Shown one piece after another: positions 33,851 to 45,195 of a stretch of 64,000 nucleotides of DNA. The translations under genes and the position numbers were made by a program. The DNA comes from Linum tenue (lineage: Eukaryota; Streptophyta; Magnoliopsida; Malpighiales; Linaceae). The stretch's first letter is position 1. Each line of letters opens with the position of its first letter. The notes under the pieces were generated by a model. That model was given only the letters and a program-made list of their open reading frames with translations. It did not search any database and was not told the origin of the DNA. The stretch covers positions 56,864,963 through 56,928,962 of the forward strand of contig CAMGYJ010000008.1 of assembly GCA_946122785.1 (NCBI GenBank), given 5' to 3'.

Positions 33851-34453
33851 ATGCAGGGATCATCTTTGCTATATCTGATAGCAAGTGGGTTAGCCCCCAC
33901 TCAGGTGGTCCCTAAGAAAGGCGAGATGACTGTGGTCCCGAATGAGAAGAATGAGCTGATCCCGATGCAGACCGTGACCGGCTGGAGAGTCTGCATCGAT
34001 TACCGACGCCTGAACGATCCCACCAGGAAAGACCATTTTCCCCTACCTTTCATTGATCAGATGCTGGAGAGGTTGGCTGGCCATGAGTTTTATTGCTTCC
34101 TGGAGGGCATGTCTGGTTATTTCCAGATCCCTATAGCACTAGAGGATCACGCGAAGACCACATTCACTTGCCCCTTTGGTACCTTTGCTTACCGGAGGAT
34201 TCCATTCGGGCTGTGTAATGCACCAGCGACCTTCCAAAGATGCATGCTGGCGATCTTCGACCGACTGGTCGGAGAGATCATGGAAGTCTTCATGGATGAA
34301 TTCTCGGTTTATGGAGACTCCTTCACTCATTGTCTCCATAACCTGGAACTCGTTCTGAAGAGGTGTGAGGAGACTAATCTGGCACTCAGCTGGGAGAAGT
34401 GCCATTTTATGGTCCGTGAGGGGATTATGCTTGGGGACAAGATCTCCAAGTAG
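33851..34453 (+). pseudogene. Athila reverse transcriptase
   Basis: Motifs in order: VVPKKGEMT (about 33900), GWRVCIDYRRLNDPTRKDHF, FPLPFIDQMLERLAG, FGLCNAPATFQRCM. The catalytic motif reads FMDEF at about 34290, where the family and the inverted partner copy have FMDDF; the second catalytic Asp is thus Glu. A TAG at 34451 cuts the frame, where the partner copy has CAG. A frameshift lies just upstream near 33890. Confidence 0.93.
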
Positions 34454-34471
34454 GGGATTGAGGTAGATCGC

Positions 34472-35023
34472 GTGAAGATTGAGACGATCAGTAAGCTACC
34501 TGCTCCAATTTCTGTCAAGGGGATTCGCAGCTTTCTAGGTCATGCAGGCTTCTACCGGCGCTTCATTAAAGACTTCTCGAAGATTGCCATGCCTCTGACC
34601 AAGATGCTGGAGAAGGATGCACCATTCCAGTTCACTCCTAAGTGCACGGCTGCATTCGAGACATTGAAGGAGAAGCTTACCCATGCACCCATCATGGTGA
34701 CTCCTGACTGGTCTCTTCCCTTTGAGCTGATGTGCGATGCGAGTGACTATGCAGTCAGAGCAGTTCTGGGTCAGAGATGCGAGAAGCACTTCCAGCCGAT
34801 CTATTACGCGTCGAAGACCTTGAACGATGCACAGGAGAATTACACCACCACTAAGAAGGAGCTCCTCATTGTGGTGTATGAATTTGATAAGTTCCGACCA
34901 TATCTGGTGCTCTCCCATGTGGTGGTCTACACAGATCACTCGGTGAGTCGCTATCTGGTGAGCAAGGCTGATGCAAAGCCTAGGCTCATCCGCTGGATCC
35001 TGCTTCTGCAGGAATTGATATAG
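34472..35023 (+). pseudogene. Athila RT connection and RNase H
   Basis: [19 protein letters not shown] (from about 34534) is the end of [20 protein letters not shown] (about 34728), [12 protein letters not shown] and [12 protein letters not shown] (about 34920) are RNase H motifs of gypsy elements. The frame ends at TAG 35021. A 421-bp part of this region is missing from the inverted copy. Confidence 0.9.
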
Positions 35024-35077
35024 AGATCCGGGGACAAGAAAGGAGCCGAGAATGTTGCTGCAGATCGTCTATCACGG

Positions 35078-36376
35078 TTGGAAGCCCCTCCGGTGGACAA
35101 CTTCGTGGAAGAGATCGATGACTCCTTCCCGGGTGAGCAATTGCTGGCGATGACATTAGTGGACAGCGTGGCCCCTTGGTATTATGACTTTGCCAATTAT
35201 CTGGTGGGTAAGCAGCTACCAAAGGGGATGGCCACTCATGCAAAACGCAAGTTCTTCTCCGACCTGAAGCATTACTTCTGGGAGGATCCTTACCTCTTCA
35301 GGATCGGAGAAGATGGCGTGATCCGGCGGTGTGTCATGGAGCTCGAGATGGGAGACATCCTGTCTCAATGCCATGAGGGACCTACTGGAGGCCACCATGG
35401 AGGAAACCGCACGGCGCGGAAGGTGCTACAGTCGGGCTTCTATTGGCCCTCACTCTTCAAGGATGCAGACAACTTCGCACGACAGTGAGACTGCTGCCAA
35501 AGGCCAGGTAACATTTCTTCCCGGGATGAGATGCCCCAACATATTTCTGTCATTTGTGAAATTTTTGATATTTGGGGCATCGATTTCATGGGCCCATTCC
35601 CTCCATCCTTTGGCAATTTGTACATACTGGTTGCAGTGGACTACGTCTTGAGGTGGGCAGAAGCTCAAGCCATGCCCACCAATGATGCAAGACTGGTCTA
35701 CTCATTTCTGAAGCAGTTTTTCTCCCGGTTCGGGACATCTCGCTCCATCATTAGTGATAGAGGAACCAATTTTCAAGGGCAATTCTCTGAGCTCCTCTCT
35801 CGCTATGGTGTTAAGCATCAGGTGTCGGTGGCTTACCATCCCCAGTCAAATGGTCAAGCCGAGCTGACGAACCGGTAGCTTAAAAGAATAATTGAAAAGA
35901 TGGTGGTTCAGTCCCGCAAGGATTGGTCCACCAAGCTCGATGATGCTCTTTGGGCGTATAGGACAGCCTACAAAAACCCGATTGGTACTTCACCCTATAG
36001 GCTTGTCTATGGGAAGGCGTTTCATTTGCCAGTAGAGCTAGAGCACAAGGCCTTCTGGGCCCTTAAGCTGCTAAACCTGGATTTGAGTGTTGCAGGTACT
36101 GAACGTAAGCTGCAACTGTTGGAGTTGGAGGAATGGCGTTACCACGCCTACGAGAACACCCTGCTCTACAGAGAGCGAACCAAGCGTCTCCACGATGCTC
36201 GGTTGATGGGCCCGAAGGAGTTTCAGGTAGGTGATCGTGTTCTACTCTACAATGCACGCCTGAAACTCTTCCCGGGCAAGCTAGGTTCGAGGTGGTCGGG
36301 ACCTTCACGGTCACCCAAGTTTTCCCGCACCGTGCGATGGAGATCAGCAATGCTCAAGCTGAGCCGTTCAAGGTGA
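35078..36376 (+). pseudogene. Athila integrase
   Basis: Zinc-binding HHCC region at about 35220-35490 (HAKRKFF, CHEGPTGGHHGG), ended by a TGA at 35486. The DDE core in the same frame (35531-35878) has [28 protein letters not shown] and [12 protein letters not shown], ended by TAG 35876. C-terminal part 35900-36376 has [19 protein letters not shown] and [20 protein letters not shown], then a shift out of frame. The stops at 35486 and 35876 also occur in the inverted copy, so they are older than the duplication or common to the family. Confidence 0.92.
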
Positions 36377-36769
36377 ATGGCCACCTCCTAAAGTTGTACT
36401 TGGGAGGTGCTGTCGAGCGTGCAGAGCTGATGATCAAGCTCGAGGACCCTTAGTTCCTCTACTGGCGTCCAGCTAAAAGACGGTAAAGAAGCGCTTGTGG
36501 GGAGGCAACCCCACCATAGTTTGTATTCTTTTTCTTTTCTTCTCATTGCTGTTTTTGGTTGAGTTGGGCATGTGTGGAGTCCAAAAAAAACCAAAAACGG
36601 TGGAGGCAAGCTGTCTGTTTCAAAACCCGGCCCCAAACACGGCCTCTAGCACAAGGCCATGTTTTTGCACAAAGAGGCCGGTTTCTGGTGGATTTCGCGC
36701 AGTGGGAACAGGGGAGGATTTGGAAAACCCGCCCGTGTTTTTTTTTATGTGGGAGGTCGAGTTTGCAAT

Positions 36770-37454
36770 TTAAAAAACACGACCTCCCCCTCCATCGCGT
36801 ATTTTCGTTCCCCGCTCCCCCCTCAAACCCGCCCTCCCCTGCTCGCCCCCTGCGCGCCCCACCGCTGCCCCCGACGCCGCTGGCCGCCGCCGGCCTCCAG
36901 CCGCCACAGCGGCCGCCGCGCCCCAGCCTGCGACCCTCCCCCGCCCACCGCTGCCGCCGCTAGGCGCCTCCCCAGCCGCCGCGTCGTCCCTCTTCCCCAT
37001 CGCCATCGGTTGCTCCTCAGCAGCGGCCACTGTTCCGCTGTATCCAAGGCCCCCCACCACCCCAATCCCCTTTCCTTAGTCTTCCTCTTGTATTTTCAGG
37101 TGAGTTTGAGCTTCAATTTGTTCTTTCTCTTGGAAATTCGAATTCTAGGGTTCTTGGTTAGGGAAATTGGGGTTTTCGATTATTGGTCGAATTTGGTGTC
37201 AAAAATTCAAATCCAATGCAGCCCCCTTGCCTTGTCCTGTCTTGTGATCATGCATGTTGCACGGGCTTACATATGGTGGGTGAATTTTGGGGTTCGCTCG
37301 TCATGTTGAGTTCTGCCCACCTTGTGCTTGCTTGGAATTAGCTTTTGGGTGCCCGTTGGTGGCTATGCACTCTCTAGCATGATCATCGTACTCATGGGTT
37401 CGTTGTTTTTGTGGATTGTTTCGTGGTTTGTTGCCTTGAGTGCCGTCTCTGCAG
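36770..37454 (+). promoter_or_regulatory. GC-rich leader and intron-like segment before ORF3
   Basis: A very GC-rich block (36780-37080) is followed by a strong splice-donor look-alike, TTTTCAG|GTGAGTTTGAGC (GT at 37100). T-rich and TTCTAGGGTT-type sequence follows, then the acceptor CTCTGCAG|G (AG ends at 37454), with the ORF3 ATG at 37456. The layout is that of a plant 5' UTR with a leader intron. It may serve spliced expression of ORF3, or be a captured host promoter region; this is inference. Confidence 0.5.
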
Positions 37455-37455
37455 G

Positions 37456-38700
37456 ATGAATCACAATAGACGAAGCGGTCGGGGCCAACAAGGATATCGT
37501 GGAGGTCGTGGACGAGGCAGGAACCAGCCTGACGAACCAGTCGAGTCTCCTATTCAGCTTGATTGGTTCGACATCATGTTTCTCGACCTGGAGGCTCGAG
37601 AGAGACTCACTCGGCTCTCTTCGCTACCTTTCGGCGAGTCTCGCTGTTTGGATTGGGACACCGTGCGTGCTGTTCGGGTTTCCAACTCCATTCATGACAT
37701 GCTCGGTAATGGTGCATGGCGGGTCGTGTTTGACCTCAATGAGATCATCTACAAGGAGCTCACTTTGGAGTTCTTAGCCTCTTTCACCCTCACCAAGGCC
37801 GCTTTGAAGCAGTTCTCCTTGCCCAATGGGATTACCATTCGGCTTGGTGCCCAGCTTCACAAAATGTCTCTTTCCCAGTTCAGCATCACCATGGGTTTGT
37901 ACTCCGAGGACTTTGTTTAGGGCCCCCTCTACTCTCAACTCAAGACTGAGTGCTCACTTGCTCCACATGCCGATTTAGATCAGTGCTGGTTCGATACTCT
38001 CACCCATGTTGTGGTGGGCATGCCTTTTGACTGTGGTGGGCATGCCTTTTGACCAGCGCCCAGCCAAGGCAAGCATGCTTCACCATGATTTTCGGCTACT
38101 CCATAATGTCTTGAGTCACGGGCTTCTCCCTCAGCGTGGCAGCCCTAGTGCCATTAGCAACCACCACCTCGCCATCCTCACCAGTCTTGCCTGCTTCCAT
38201 CCCATTCATGCGAGCCACTCCCTTGTGCTGACACTGTGCAACATCAGCACCTGGTCGAACATCAGCGCGGTTCATGGCGGGGCATTTGTCCCATGGCCAT
38301 GGGGTGCACGCCTGTGGGTCGCACCATCACGCTCTCTCTTGACCATTGGCAGGCTATGACACGCCAGGATCCCCCCTTTGCGTACTTCAACGAGGATGGC
38401 CGCTATGATGCCCCACTCCCAAAGGTCCATCAGACTGAGCTGCCACCTGCACCACCCTGTGCTGCCCGGGCTCGTGAGCCCCGTCCGCTTCCGCCAGACA
38501 TGTCCTTTGGCCATCTCGATGCCCGCCTTGACCGTATTGAGTCCACTCAGGAGCTCGTCCTCCGGCGTCTCGGCATCCCCTATGTGCCTTTCGGTCACTC
38601 TTCCGGGGCTTCCACCTCCAGTGGTAGGCCGTCTGATACCAGATCACAGGAGGATGGCGCCTGCCAGCCTGCCGAGGGTGACTACCCGGGCTCTGATTGA
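37456..38700 (+). pseudogene. Athila ORF3 (env-position protein)
   Basis: ATG 37456 starts an Arg/Gly-rich N-terminus (RRSGRGQQGYRGGRGRGR), followed by a domain with IRLGAQLHKMSLSQFSITMG, typical of the plant transposon proteins found downstream of Athila integrase. The frame is broken by TAG 37918 and by a 22-bp tandem duplication (38010-38053). It resumes to 38700, where MTRQDPPFAYF and a C-terminal tail SSGASTSSG are readable. No membrane segment was evident, so the call env refers only to position. The inverted copy carries the same TAG but not the duplication. Confidence 0.8.
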
Positions 38701-38708
38701 TCTCGGCG

Positions 38709-40518
38709 CGGGCTGCTGCTTTGTTATGTCTTTTCATTTTCCACCAGTGACTTTGTTTTTTTTTATTTTTGTTTCTCTTTTGGATTGTGCACATGGAACT
38801 ATGGTTTGTTGTTTCTTTCACCCAGTGTGTGTGTGTGTGTGTGTTTTGACGCCTTTAGCTCTGTGCCTTGGACTAGTCCCCTTCCAGTCCCCTCCTCTTG
38901 ACTGATCTGCTTTCCAGTCCCCGTTCCTGATCTTCAATTACTAGTAACATCGTTCCCCTTCCCTCTGCTCCATTGAGGACACTTCGCATTTAAGTGTGGG
39001 TGGGGGGGGGGTACTTTGTATTCATTGGAACGTATATATGTGTGCTTGGAGCCTAGTCCGCTGTCCAAATCTTGAGATTTGAGGGCTCTAATTACTGCTG
39101 TTTGCTTGATCGTATTGACACTGTGGGTTTAATTGGTGAATTGAATGGCTTTTGAATTAATGCATGACAACTGGATTGAGACTAGGACAACCTATAATGA
39201 TGACTGAGACGTGCAGTAGAGTTGTGTAGGGGTTCAGCTTTTCAACTGTTTGCTTACCAATTGTGACTTGGATTGATCACTTGCTCTTGATAGTCATTTA
39301 TGCATCTAGTTCAGGGAATCAGAATGAGAGATAGAGCATATAGGTAGCCATGTGAGATTTGAGCCTGCTCATTTCTTTCTTGTGCGATAGATCCCTCTTC
39401 CATGATGTGTAGCATTCACGTTGTCACTAGCTAAAATGATGGAGGCATAGGATTAGCCCACGACCAAATTGACTGTCTTGGTGTGCAATACCCCCTAGTC
39501 AGCCCCTTTGGGCCGTGTACTTTTCTTTCTCTCGGTCTACAATGAAAAATCACCCTTTTGCATCTCTTAGAGGTTCCACAGAGTGGTTTTTTGCATGTTC
39601 TCTGCTGTTTCCGCTAAATATATTGTGAGGGTTGGAGGTAGTTCTTAAAAGTTGGGCATGTGTTCGAAAAATGTGCAGAGGTGGTGGTTCTCTCAAGAAA
39701 TGAAAAAAAAGAAGAAAAAAATGAATGAAAGCAAAAGAGAGCCACTACCAAAAATTTGAATCATGCTCATTAATTAGTGTTTCTTAGCAGTCTGGCTTGG
39801 AAATACTAGCATTTTTGTGACCTCCTTCGCTCTTGTGCTCTAAGGAATTTGAGTAATGCAGAATAGGAGAAAGTAAGTAAGTGGTTTGATGGATGTGAAT
39901 GTGTTGGGTTTGGAACTGTGGAACCTTGTGCTATGAATACTTCCACCACCTAAAAGGCTTTTTCCCCATGTCCAAGACCCTAGTCAGTCACTTGAACCTG
40001 TGTCTAAGACCTCCGGATTAGTTAGTGATGACACCCAATACGTGAACTCTAACATTTAGAGGCTGTTGTCATGGTGAAGAGACGTTAGGGAATGAGAGAA
40101 TAAGCATGCACATTTTTTGCATCAAATTGTCCTGACCCCACTGGTCGAGAGTGAGCGATTCATTTCCTTGTTCTTTATGCTCTTTACCCCAGTGAGGATC
40201 TAGATGGCTCGGTCTTGATTCTGATGTCTTGAGTTTGATGCATGCGATGACTGTCTTGGTCAAGTGTTTGAGTCAAGTCTATGTTGGTTGGTGAATAGAG
40301 AGGATTCCTCTTCCTTTACCCGATTTTGCTGCACTCGAATATCTTCTGTGGTGGTTGTCCAGGTTGCTGTTGAAGTTGTCCATGTGTTAATGATCAAAAG
40401 CCAGTATGATTCACGTGTTTTGTGCCGATATGATATGTCCCCAAGGGTTGCATGATTAAGATGTTTTGAGCTTACCTTGTATCTGACTTGGTTTGCTTGG
40501 GGACAAGCAAACGGTTAA
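38709..40518 (+). other. Athila 3' noncoding region (spacer of the inverted repeat)
   Basis: No coding sequence. A (GT)n run lies at 38825-38844 on the ORF3 side. A first polypurine-like tract, AAGTGTGGGTGGGGGGGGG, lies at about 38991-39010, 1.5 kb before the terminal one. The segment GTGCTTGGAGCCTAGTCC (about 39041) also occurs, reversed, in the element at 46416-51754, showing shared ancestry. Confidence 0.75.
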
Positions 40519-40531
40519 GTGTGGGGGAATT
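40519..40531 (+). promoter_or_regulatory. Athila polypurine tract
   Basis: GTGTGGGGGAATT directly before the 3' LTR start TGATAAC at 40532. Confidence 0.88.
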
Positions 40532-40870
40532 TGATAACACCGTATTCGCACATGTTTTCCCTCTCATTTCTTGATCTTTTAGCTTAGTGCTTGGTCATTC
40601 CTTGGCCTATTTTACGCTAGGTTGTGTTCTTTTGTCATATTTCAGGTCCTAGTACGTAGATATGGCCTTGGAATGAGTTTAGGGTGAGGAATTTCTATGC
40701 ATGATTTGTGTTAAATAATGGCGTTTGTTGTGAATTCCTAGCTTGACCTATTGGTGCCTTCAGCTGAGAACGTAGTTAGTCTACATTGCTTGCGTTTTCC
40801 GGGCTTTATCCTACAGTGCTGCTTTTTTGGCCAGGAATGAATACCTAGGTTTTGGCCAGGAATGAATACC
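40532..40870 (+). repeat. Athila 3' LTR, truncated
   Basis: The first 115 bp match the 5' LTR; the rest is LTR middle sequence missing from the 5' copy. It ends in two tandem copies of TTTTGGCCAGGAATGAATACC and then the inverted Athila copy. Confidence 0.78.
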
Positions 40871-40914
40871 AGTAAGAACCACCTCCTGTGATCTGGTAGT
40901 CACCCTCGCCGAGA

Positions 40915-42137
40915 TCAATCAGAGCCCGGGTAGTCACCCTCGGCAGGCTGGCAGGCGCCATCCTCCTGTGATCTGGTATCAGACGGCCCACCACTGGAGG
41001 TGGAAGCCCCGGAAGAGTGACCGAAAGGCACATAGGGGATGCCGAGACGCCGGAGGACGAGCTCCTGAGTGGACTCAATACGGTCAAAGCGGGCATCGAG
41101 ATGGCCAAAGGACATGTCTGGCGGAAGCGGACGGGGCTCACGAGCCCGGGCAGCACAGGGCGGTGCGGGTGGCGGCTCAGTCTGATGGACCTTTGGGAGT
41201 GGGGCATCATAGCGGCCATCCTCGTTGAAGTACGCAAAGGGGGGATCCTGGCGTGTCATAGCCTGCTAATGGTCAAGAGAGAGCGTGATGGTGCGACCCA
41301 CAGGCGTGCACCCCATGGCCACCGGACAAATGCCCCGCCATGAACCACGCTGATGTTCCACCAGGTGCTGATGTTGCACAATGTCAGCACAAGGGAGTGG
41401 CTCGCATGAATGGGATGGAAGCAGGCAAGACTGGTGAGGATGGCGAGGTGGTGGTTGCTAATGGCACTGGGGCTGCCACGCTGAGGGAGAAGCCCGTGAC
41501 TCAAGACATTATGGAGTAGCCGAAAATCATGGTGAAGCATGCTTGCCTTGGCTGGGCGCTGGTCAAAAGGCATGCCCACCACAACATGGGTGAGAGTATC
41601 GAACCAGCACTGATCTAAATCGGCATGTGGAGCAAGTGAGCACTCAGTCTTGAGTTGAGAGTAGAGGGGGCCCTAAACAAAGTCCTCGGAGTACAAACCC
41701 ATGGTGATGCTGAACTGGGAAAGAGACATTGTGTGAAGCTGGGCACCAAGCCGAAAGGTAATCCCATTGGGCAAGGAGAACTGCTTCAAAGCGGCCTTGG
41801 TGAGGGTGAAAGAGGCTAAGAACTCCAAAGTGAGCTCCTTGTAGATGATCTCATTGAGGTCAAACACGACCCGCCATGCACCATTACCGAGCATGTCATG
41901 AATGGAGTTGGAAACCCGAACAGCACGCACGGTGTCCCAATCCAAACAGCGAGACTCGTCGAAAGGTAGCAAAGAGAGCCGAGTGAGTCTCTCTCGAGCC
42001 TCCAGGTCGAGCAACATGATGTCGAACCAATCAAGCTGAATAGGAGACTCGACTGGTTCGTCAGGCTGGTTCCTGCCTCGTCCACGACCTCCACGATATC
42101 CTTGTTGGCCCCGACCGCTTCGTCTATTGTGATTCAT
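40915..42137 (-). pseudogene. Inverted Athila copy: ORF3
   Basis: ATG at 42137, RRSGRGQQGYRGG start and the same TAG (41673-41675) after GLYSEDFV as in the left copy. It lacks the 22-bp duplication of the left copy. The end of ORF3 coincides with the inner edge of the inverted repeat. Confidence 0.82.
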
Positions 42138-43216
42138 CCTGCAGAGACCACACACAAGGCAACAAACCACGAAACAATCCACAAAAACAACGAACCCATG
42201 AGTACGATGATCATGCTAGAGAGTGCATAGCCACCAACGGGCACCCAAAAGCTAATTCCAAGCAAGCACAAGGTGGGCAGAACTCAACATGACGAGCGAA
42301 CCCCAAAATTCACCCACCATATGTAAGCCCGTGCAACATGCATGATCACAAGACAGGACAAGGCAAGGGGGCTGCATTGGATTTGAATTTTTGACCCCAA
42401 ATTCGACCAATAATCGAAAACCCCAATTTCCCTAACCAAGAACCCTAGAATTCGAATTTCCAAGAGAAAGAACAAATTGAAGCTCAAAATCACCTGAAAA
42501 TACAAGAGGAAGACTAAGGAAAGGGGATTGGGGTGGTGGGGGGCCTTGGATACAGCGGAACAGTGGTCGCCGCTGCTGAGGAGCAACCGATGGCGATGGG
42601 GAAGAGGGACGACGCGGCGGCTGGGGAGGCGCCTAGCGGCGATAGCGGAGGGCGGGGGAGGGTCGCAGGCTGGGGCGCGGCGGCCGCGGTGGCGGCTGGA
42701 GGCCGGCGGCGGCCAGGCAGCGGTGGGGCGAGCAGGGGAGGGCGGGTTTGAGGGGGGAGCGGGGAACGAAATTACGCGATGGAGGGGGAGGTCGTGTTTT
42801 TAAAATTGAAGAACTAGACCTCCGACAGAAAAAAAAAAAAAAACACAGGCGGGTTATAGGGCGGGTTTTCCAAATCCTCCCCTGTTCCCACTGCGCGAAA
42901 TCCACCAGAAACCGGCCTCTTTGTGCAAAAACATGGCCTTGTGCTAGAGGCCGTGTTTGGGGCCGGGTTTTGAAACAGACAGCCTGCCTCCACCGTTTTT
43001 GGTTTTTTTTGGACTCCACACATGCACAACTCAACCAAAAACAGCAATGAGAAGAAAAGAAAAAGAATACAAACTGTGGTGGGGTTGCCTCCCCACAAGT
43101 GCTTCTTTACCGTCTTTTAGCTGGACGCCAGTAGAGGAACTAAGGGTCCTCGAGCTTGATCAGCAGCTCTGCACGCTCGACAACACCTCCCAAGTACAAC
43201 TTTAGGAGGTGGCCAT

Positions 43217-44450
43217 TCACCTTGAACGGCTCAGCTTGAGCATTGATCTCCACCGCACGGTGCGGGAAAACTTGGGTGACCGTGAAGGTCCCGACCACCT
43301 CGAACCTAGCTCTCCTTGGAAGAGTTTCAGGCGTGCATTGAATAGCAGAACACGATCACCTACCTGAAACTCCTTCGGGCCCATCAACCGAGCATCATGG
43401 AGACGCTTGGTTCGCTCTCTGTAGAGCAGGGTGTTCTCGTAGGCGTGGTAACGCCATTCCTCCAACTCCAACAGTTGCAGCTTACGTTCAGTACCTGCAA
43501 CACTCAAATCCAGGTTTAGCAGCTTAAGGGCCCAGAAGGCCTTGTGCTCTAGCTCTACTGGCAAATGAAACGCCTTCCCATAGACAAGCCTATAGGGTGA
43601 AGTACCAATCGGGTTTTTGTAGGCTGTCCTATACGCCCAAAGAGCATCATCGAGCTTGGTGGACCAATCCTTGCGGGACTGAACCACCATCTTTTCAATT
43701 ATTCTTTTAAGCTACCGGTTCGTCAGGTCGGCTTGACCATTTGACTGGGGATGGTAAGCCACCGACACCTGATGCTTAACACCATAGCAAGAGAGGAGCT
43801 TAGAGAATTGCCCTTGAAAATGGGTTCCTCTATCACTAATGATGGAGCGAGGTGTCCCGAACCGGGAGAAAAACTGCTTCAGAAATGAGCAGACCAGTCT
43901 TGCATCATTGGTGGGCATGGCTTGAGCTTCTGCCCACCTCAAGACGTAGTCCACTGCAACCAGTATGTACAAATTGCCAAAGGATGGAGGGAATGGGCCC
44001 ATGAAATCGATGCCCCAAATATCAAAAATTTCACAACTGAAAGAAATATGTTGGGGCATCTCATCCCGGGAAGAAATGTTACCTGGCCTTTGGCAGCAGT
44101 CTCACTGTCGTGCGAAGTTGTCTGCATCCTTGAAGAGTGAGGGCCAATAGAAGCCCGACTGTAGCACCTTCCGCGCCGTGCGGTTTCCTCCATGGTGACC
44201 TCCAGTAGGTCCCTCATGGCATTGAGACAGGATGTCTCCCATCTCGTGCTCCATGACACAGCGCCGGATCACGCCATCTTCTCCGATCCTGAAGAGGTAA
44301 GGATCCTCCCAGAAGTAATGCTTCAGGTCGGAGAAGAACTTGCGTTTCGCATGAGTGGCCATCCCCTTTGGTAGCTGCTTACCCACCAGATAATTGGCAA
44401 AGTCATAATACCAAGGGGCCACGCTGTCCACTAATGTCATCGCCAGCAAT
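43217..44450 (-). pseudogene. Inverted Athila copy: integrase
   Basis: Zinc region (about 44450-44102), DDE core (44059-43712) with [16 protein letters not shown] and [12 protein letters not shown], and C-terminal part 43690-43217. It has the same two stops as the left copy at the corresponding codons. Small substitutions separate the copies. Confidence 0.9.
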
Positions 44451-45195
44451 TGCTCACCCGGGAAGGAGTCACCATGATGGGTGCATGGGTAAGCTTCTCC
44501 TTCAATGTCTCGAATGCAGCCGTGCACTTAGGAGTGAACTGGAATGGTGCATCCTTCTCCAGCATCTTGGTCAGAGGCATGGCAATCTTCGAGAAGTCTT
44601 TAATGAAGCGCCGGTAGAAGCCTGCATGACCTAGAAAGATGCGAATCCCCTTGACAGAAATTGGAGGAGGTAGCTTACTGATCGTCTCAATCTTCACGCG
44701 ATCTACCTCAATCCCCTGCTTGGAGATCTTGTCCCCAAGCACAATCCCCTCACGGACCATAAATTGGCACTTCTCCCAGCTGAGTGCCAGATTAGTCTCC
44801 TCACACCTCTTCAGAACGAGTTCCAGGTTATGGAGACAATGAGTGAAGGAGTCTCCATAAACCGAGAAGTCATCCATGAAGACTTCCATGATCTCTCCGA
44901 CCAGTCGGTCGAAGATCGCCAGCATGCATCTTTGGAAGGTCGCCGGTGCATTACACAGCCCGAATGGAATCCTCCGGTAAGCAAAGGTACCAAAGGGGCA
45001 AGTGAATGTGGTCTTCGCGTGATCCTCTAGTGCTATAGGGATATGGAAATAACCAGACATGCCATCCAGGAAGCAATAAAACTCATGGCCAGCCAACCTC
45101 TCCAGCATCTGATCAATGAAAGGTAGGGGATAATGGTCTTTCCTGGTGGGGTCGTTCAGGCGTCGGTAATCGATGCAGACTCTCCAGCCGGTCAC
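44437..45195 (-). pseudogene. Inverted Athila copy: reverse transcriptase
   Basis: RT with GWRVCIDYRRLNDPTRKDHY, FGLCNAPATFQRCM and an intact catalytic FMDDF, unlike the left copy. It reads through the site of the left copy's TAG (here CAG). It has its own TAG just upstream at about 45200. After THAPIMVTP the frame breaks at a 421-bp deletion that removes most of RNase H. Confidence 0.92.

Larger units (their letters stand above)
33668..38708 (+). repeat. Left arm of the large Athila inverted repeat
   Basis: Matches the reverse complement of 40907-45508 at high identity by eye. The outer edge is near GGCTTTGCTGCAG (33668); the inner edge is GATCTCGGCG (38708). Confidence 0.9.
30547..40870 (+). 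mobile_element. Athila-type Ty3/gypsy retrotransposon, decayed
   Basis: Order: shortened 5' LTR (30547-30949), primer site, gag, protease, RT, RNase H, integrase, an env-position ORF3, long 3' noncoding region, polypurine tract (40519-40531) and a 3' LTR start (40532 onward) that breaks off at an inverted second copy. Athila assignment rests on the Asp-tRNA-type primer site, the LTR start TGATAAC after GTGTGGGGGAATT, the domain order and ORF3. Many stops and some frameshifts make it inactive. Confidence 0.9.

Noticed and set aside
36659..37309. Plus-strand open frames of 134-216 codons in the GC-rich block
   Set aside because: Pro/Arg/Ala-rich frames open on both strands because GC-rich DNA has few stops; a splice-like leader explains the region better.
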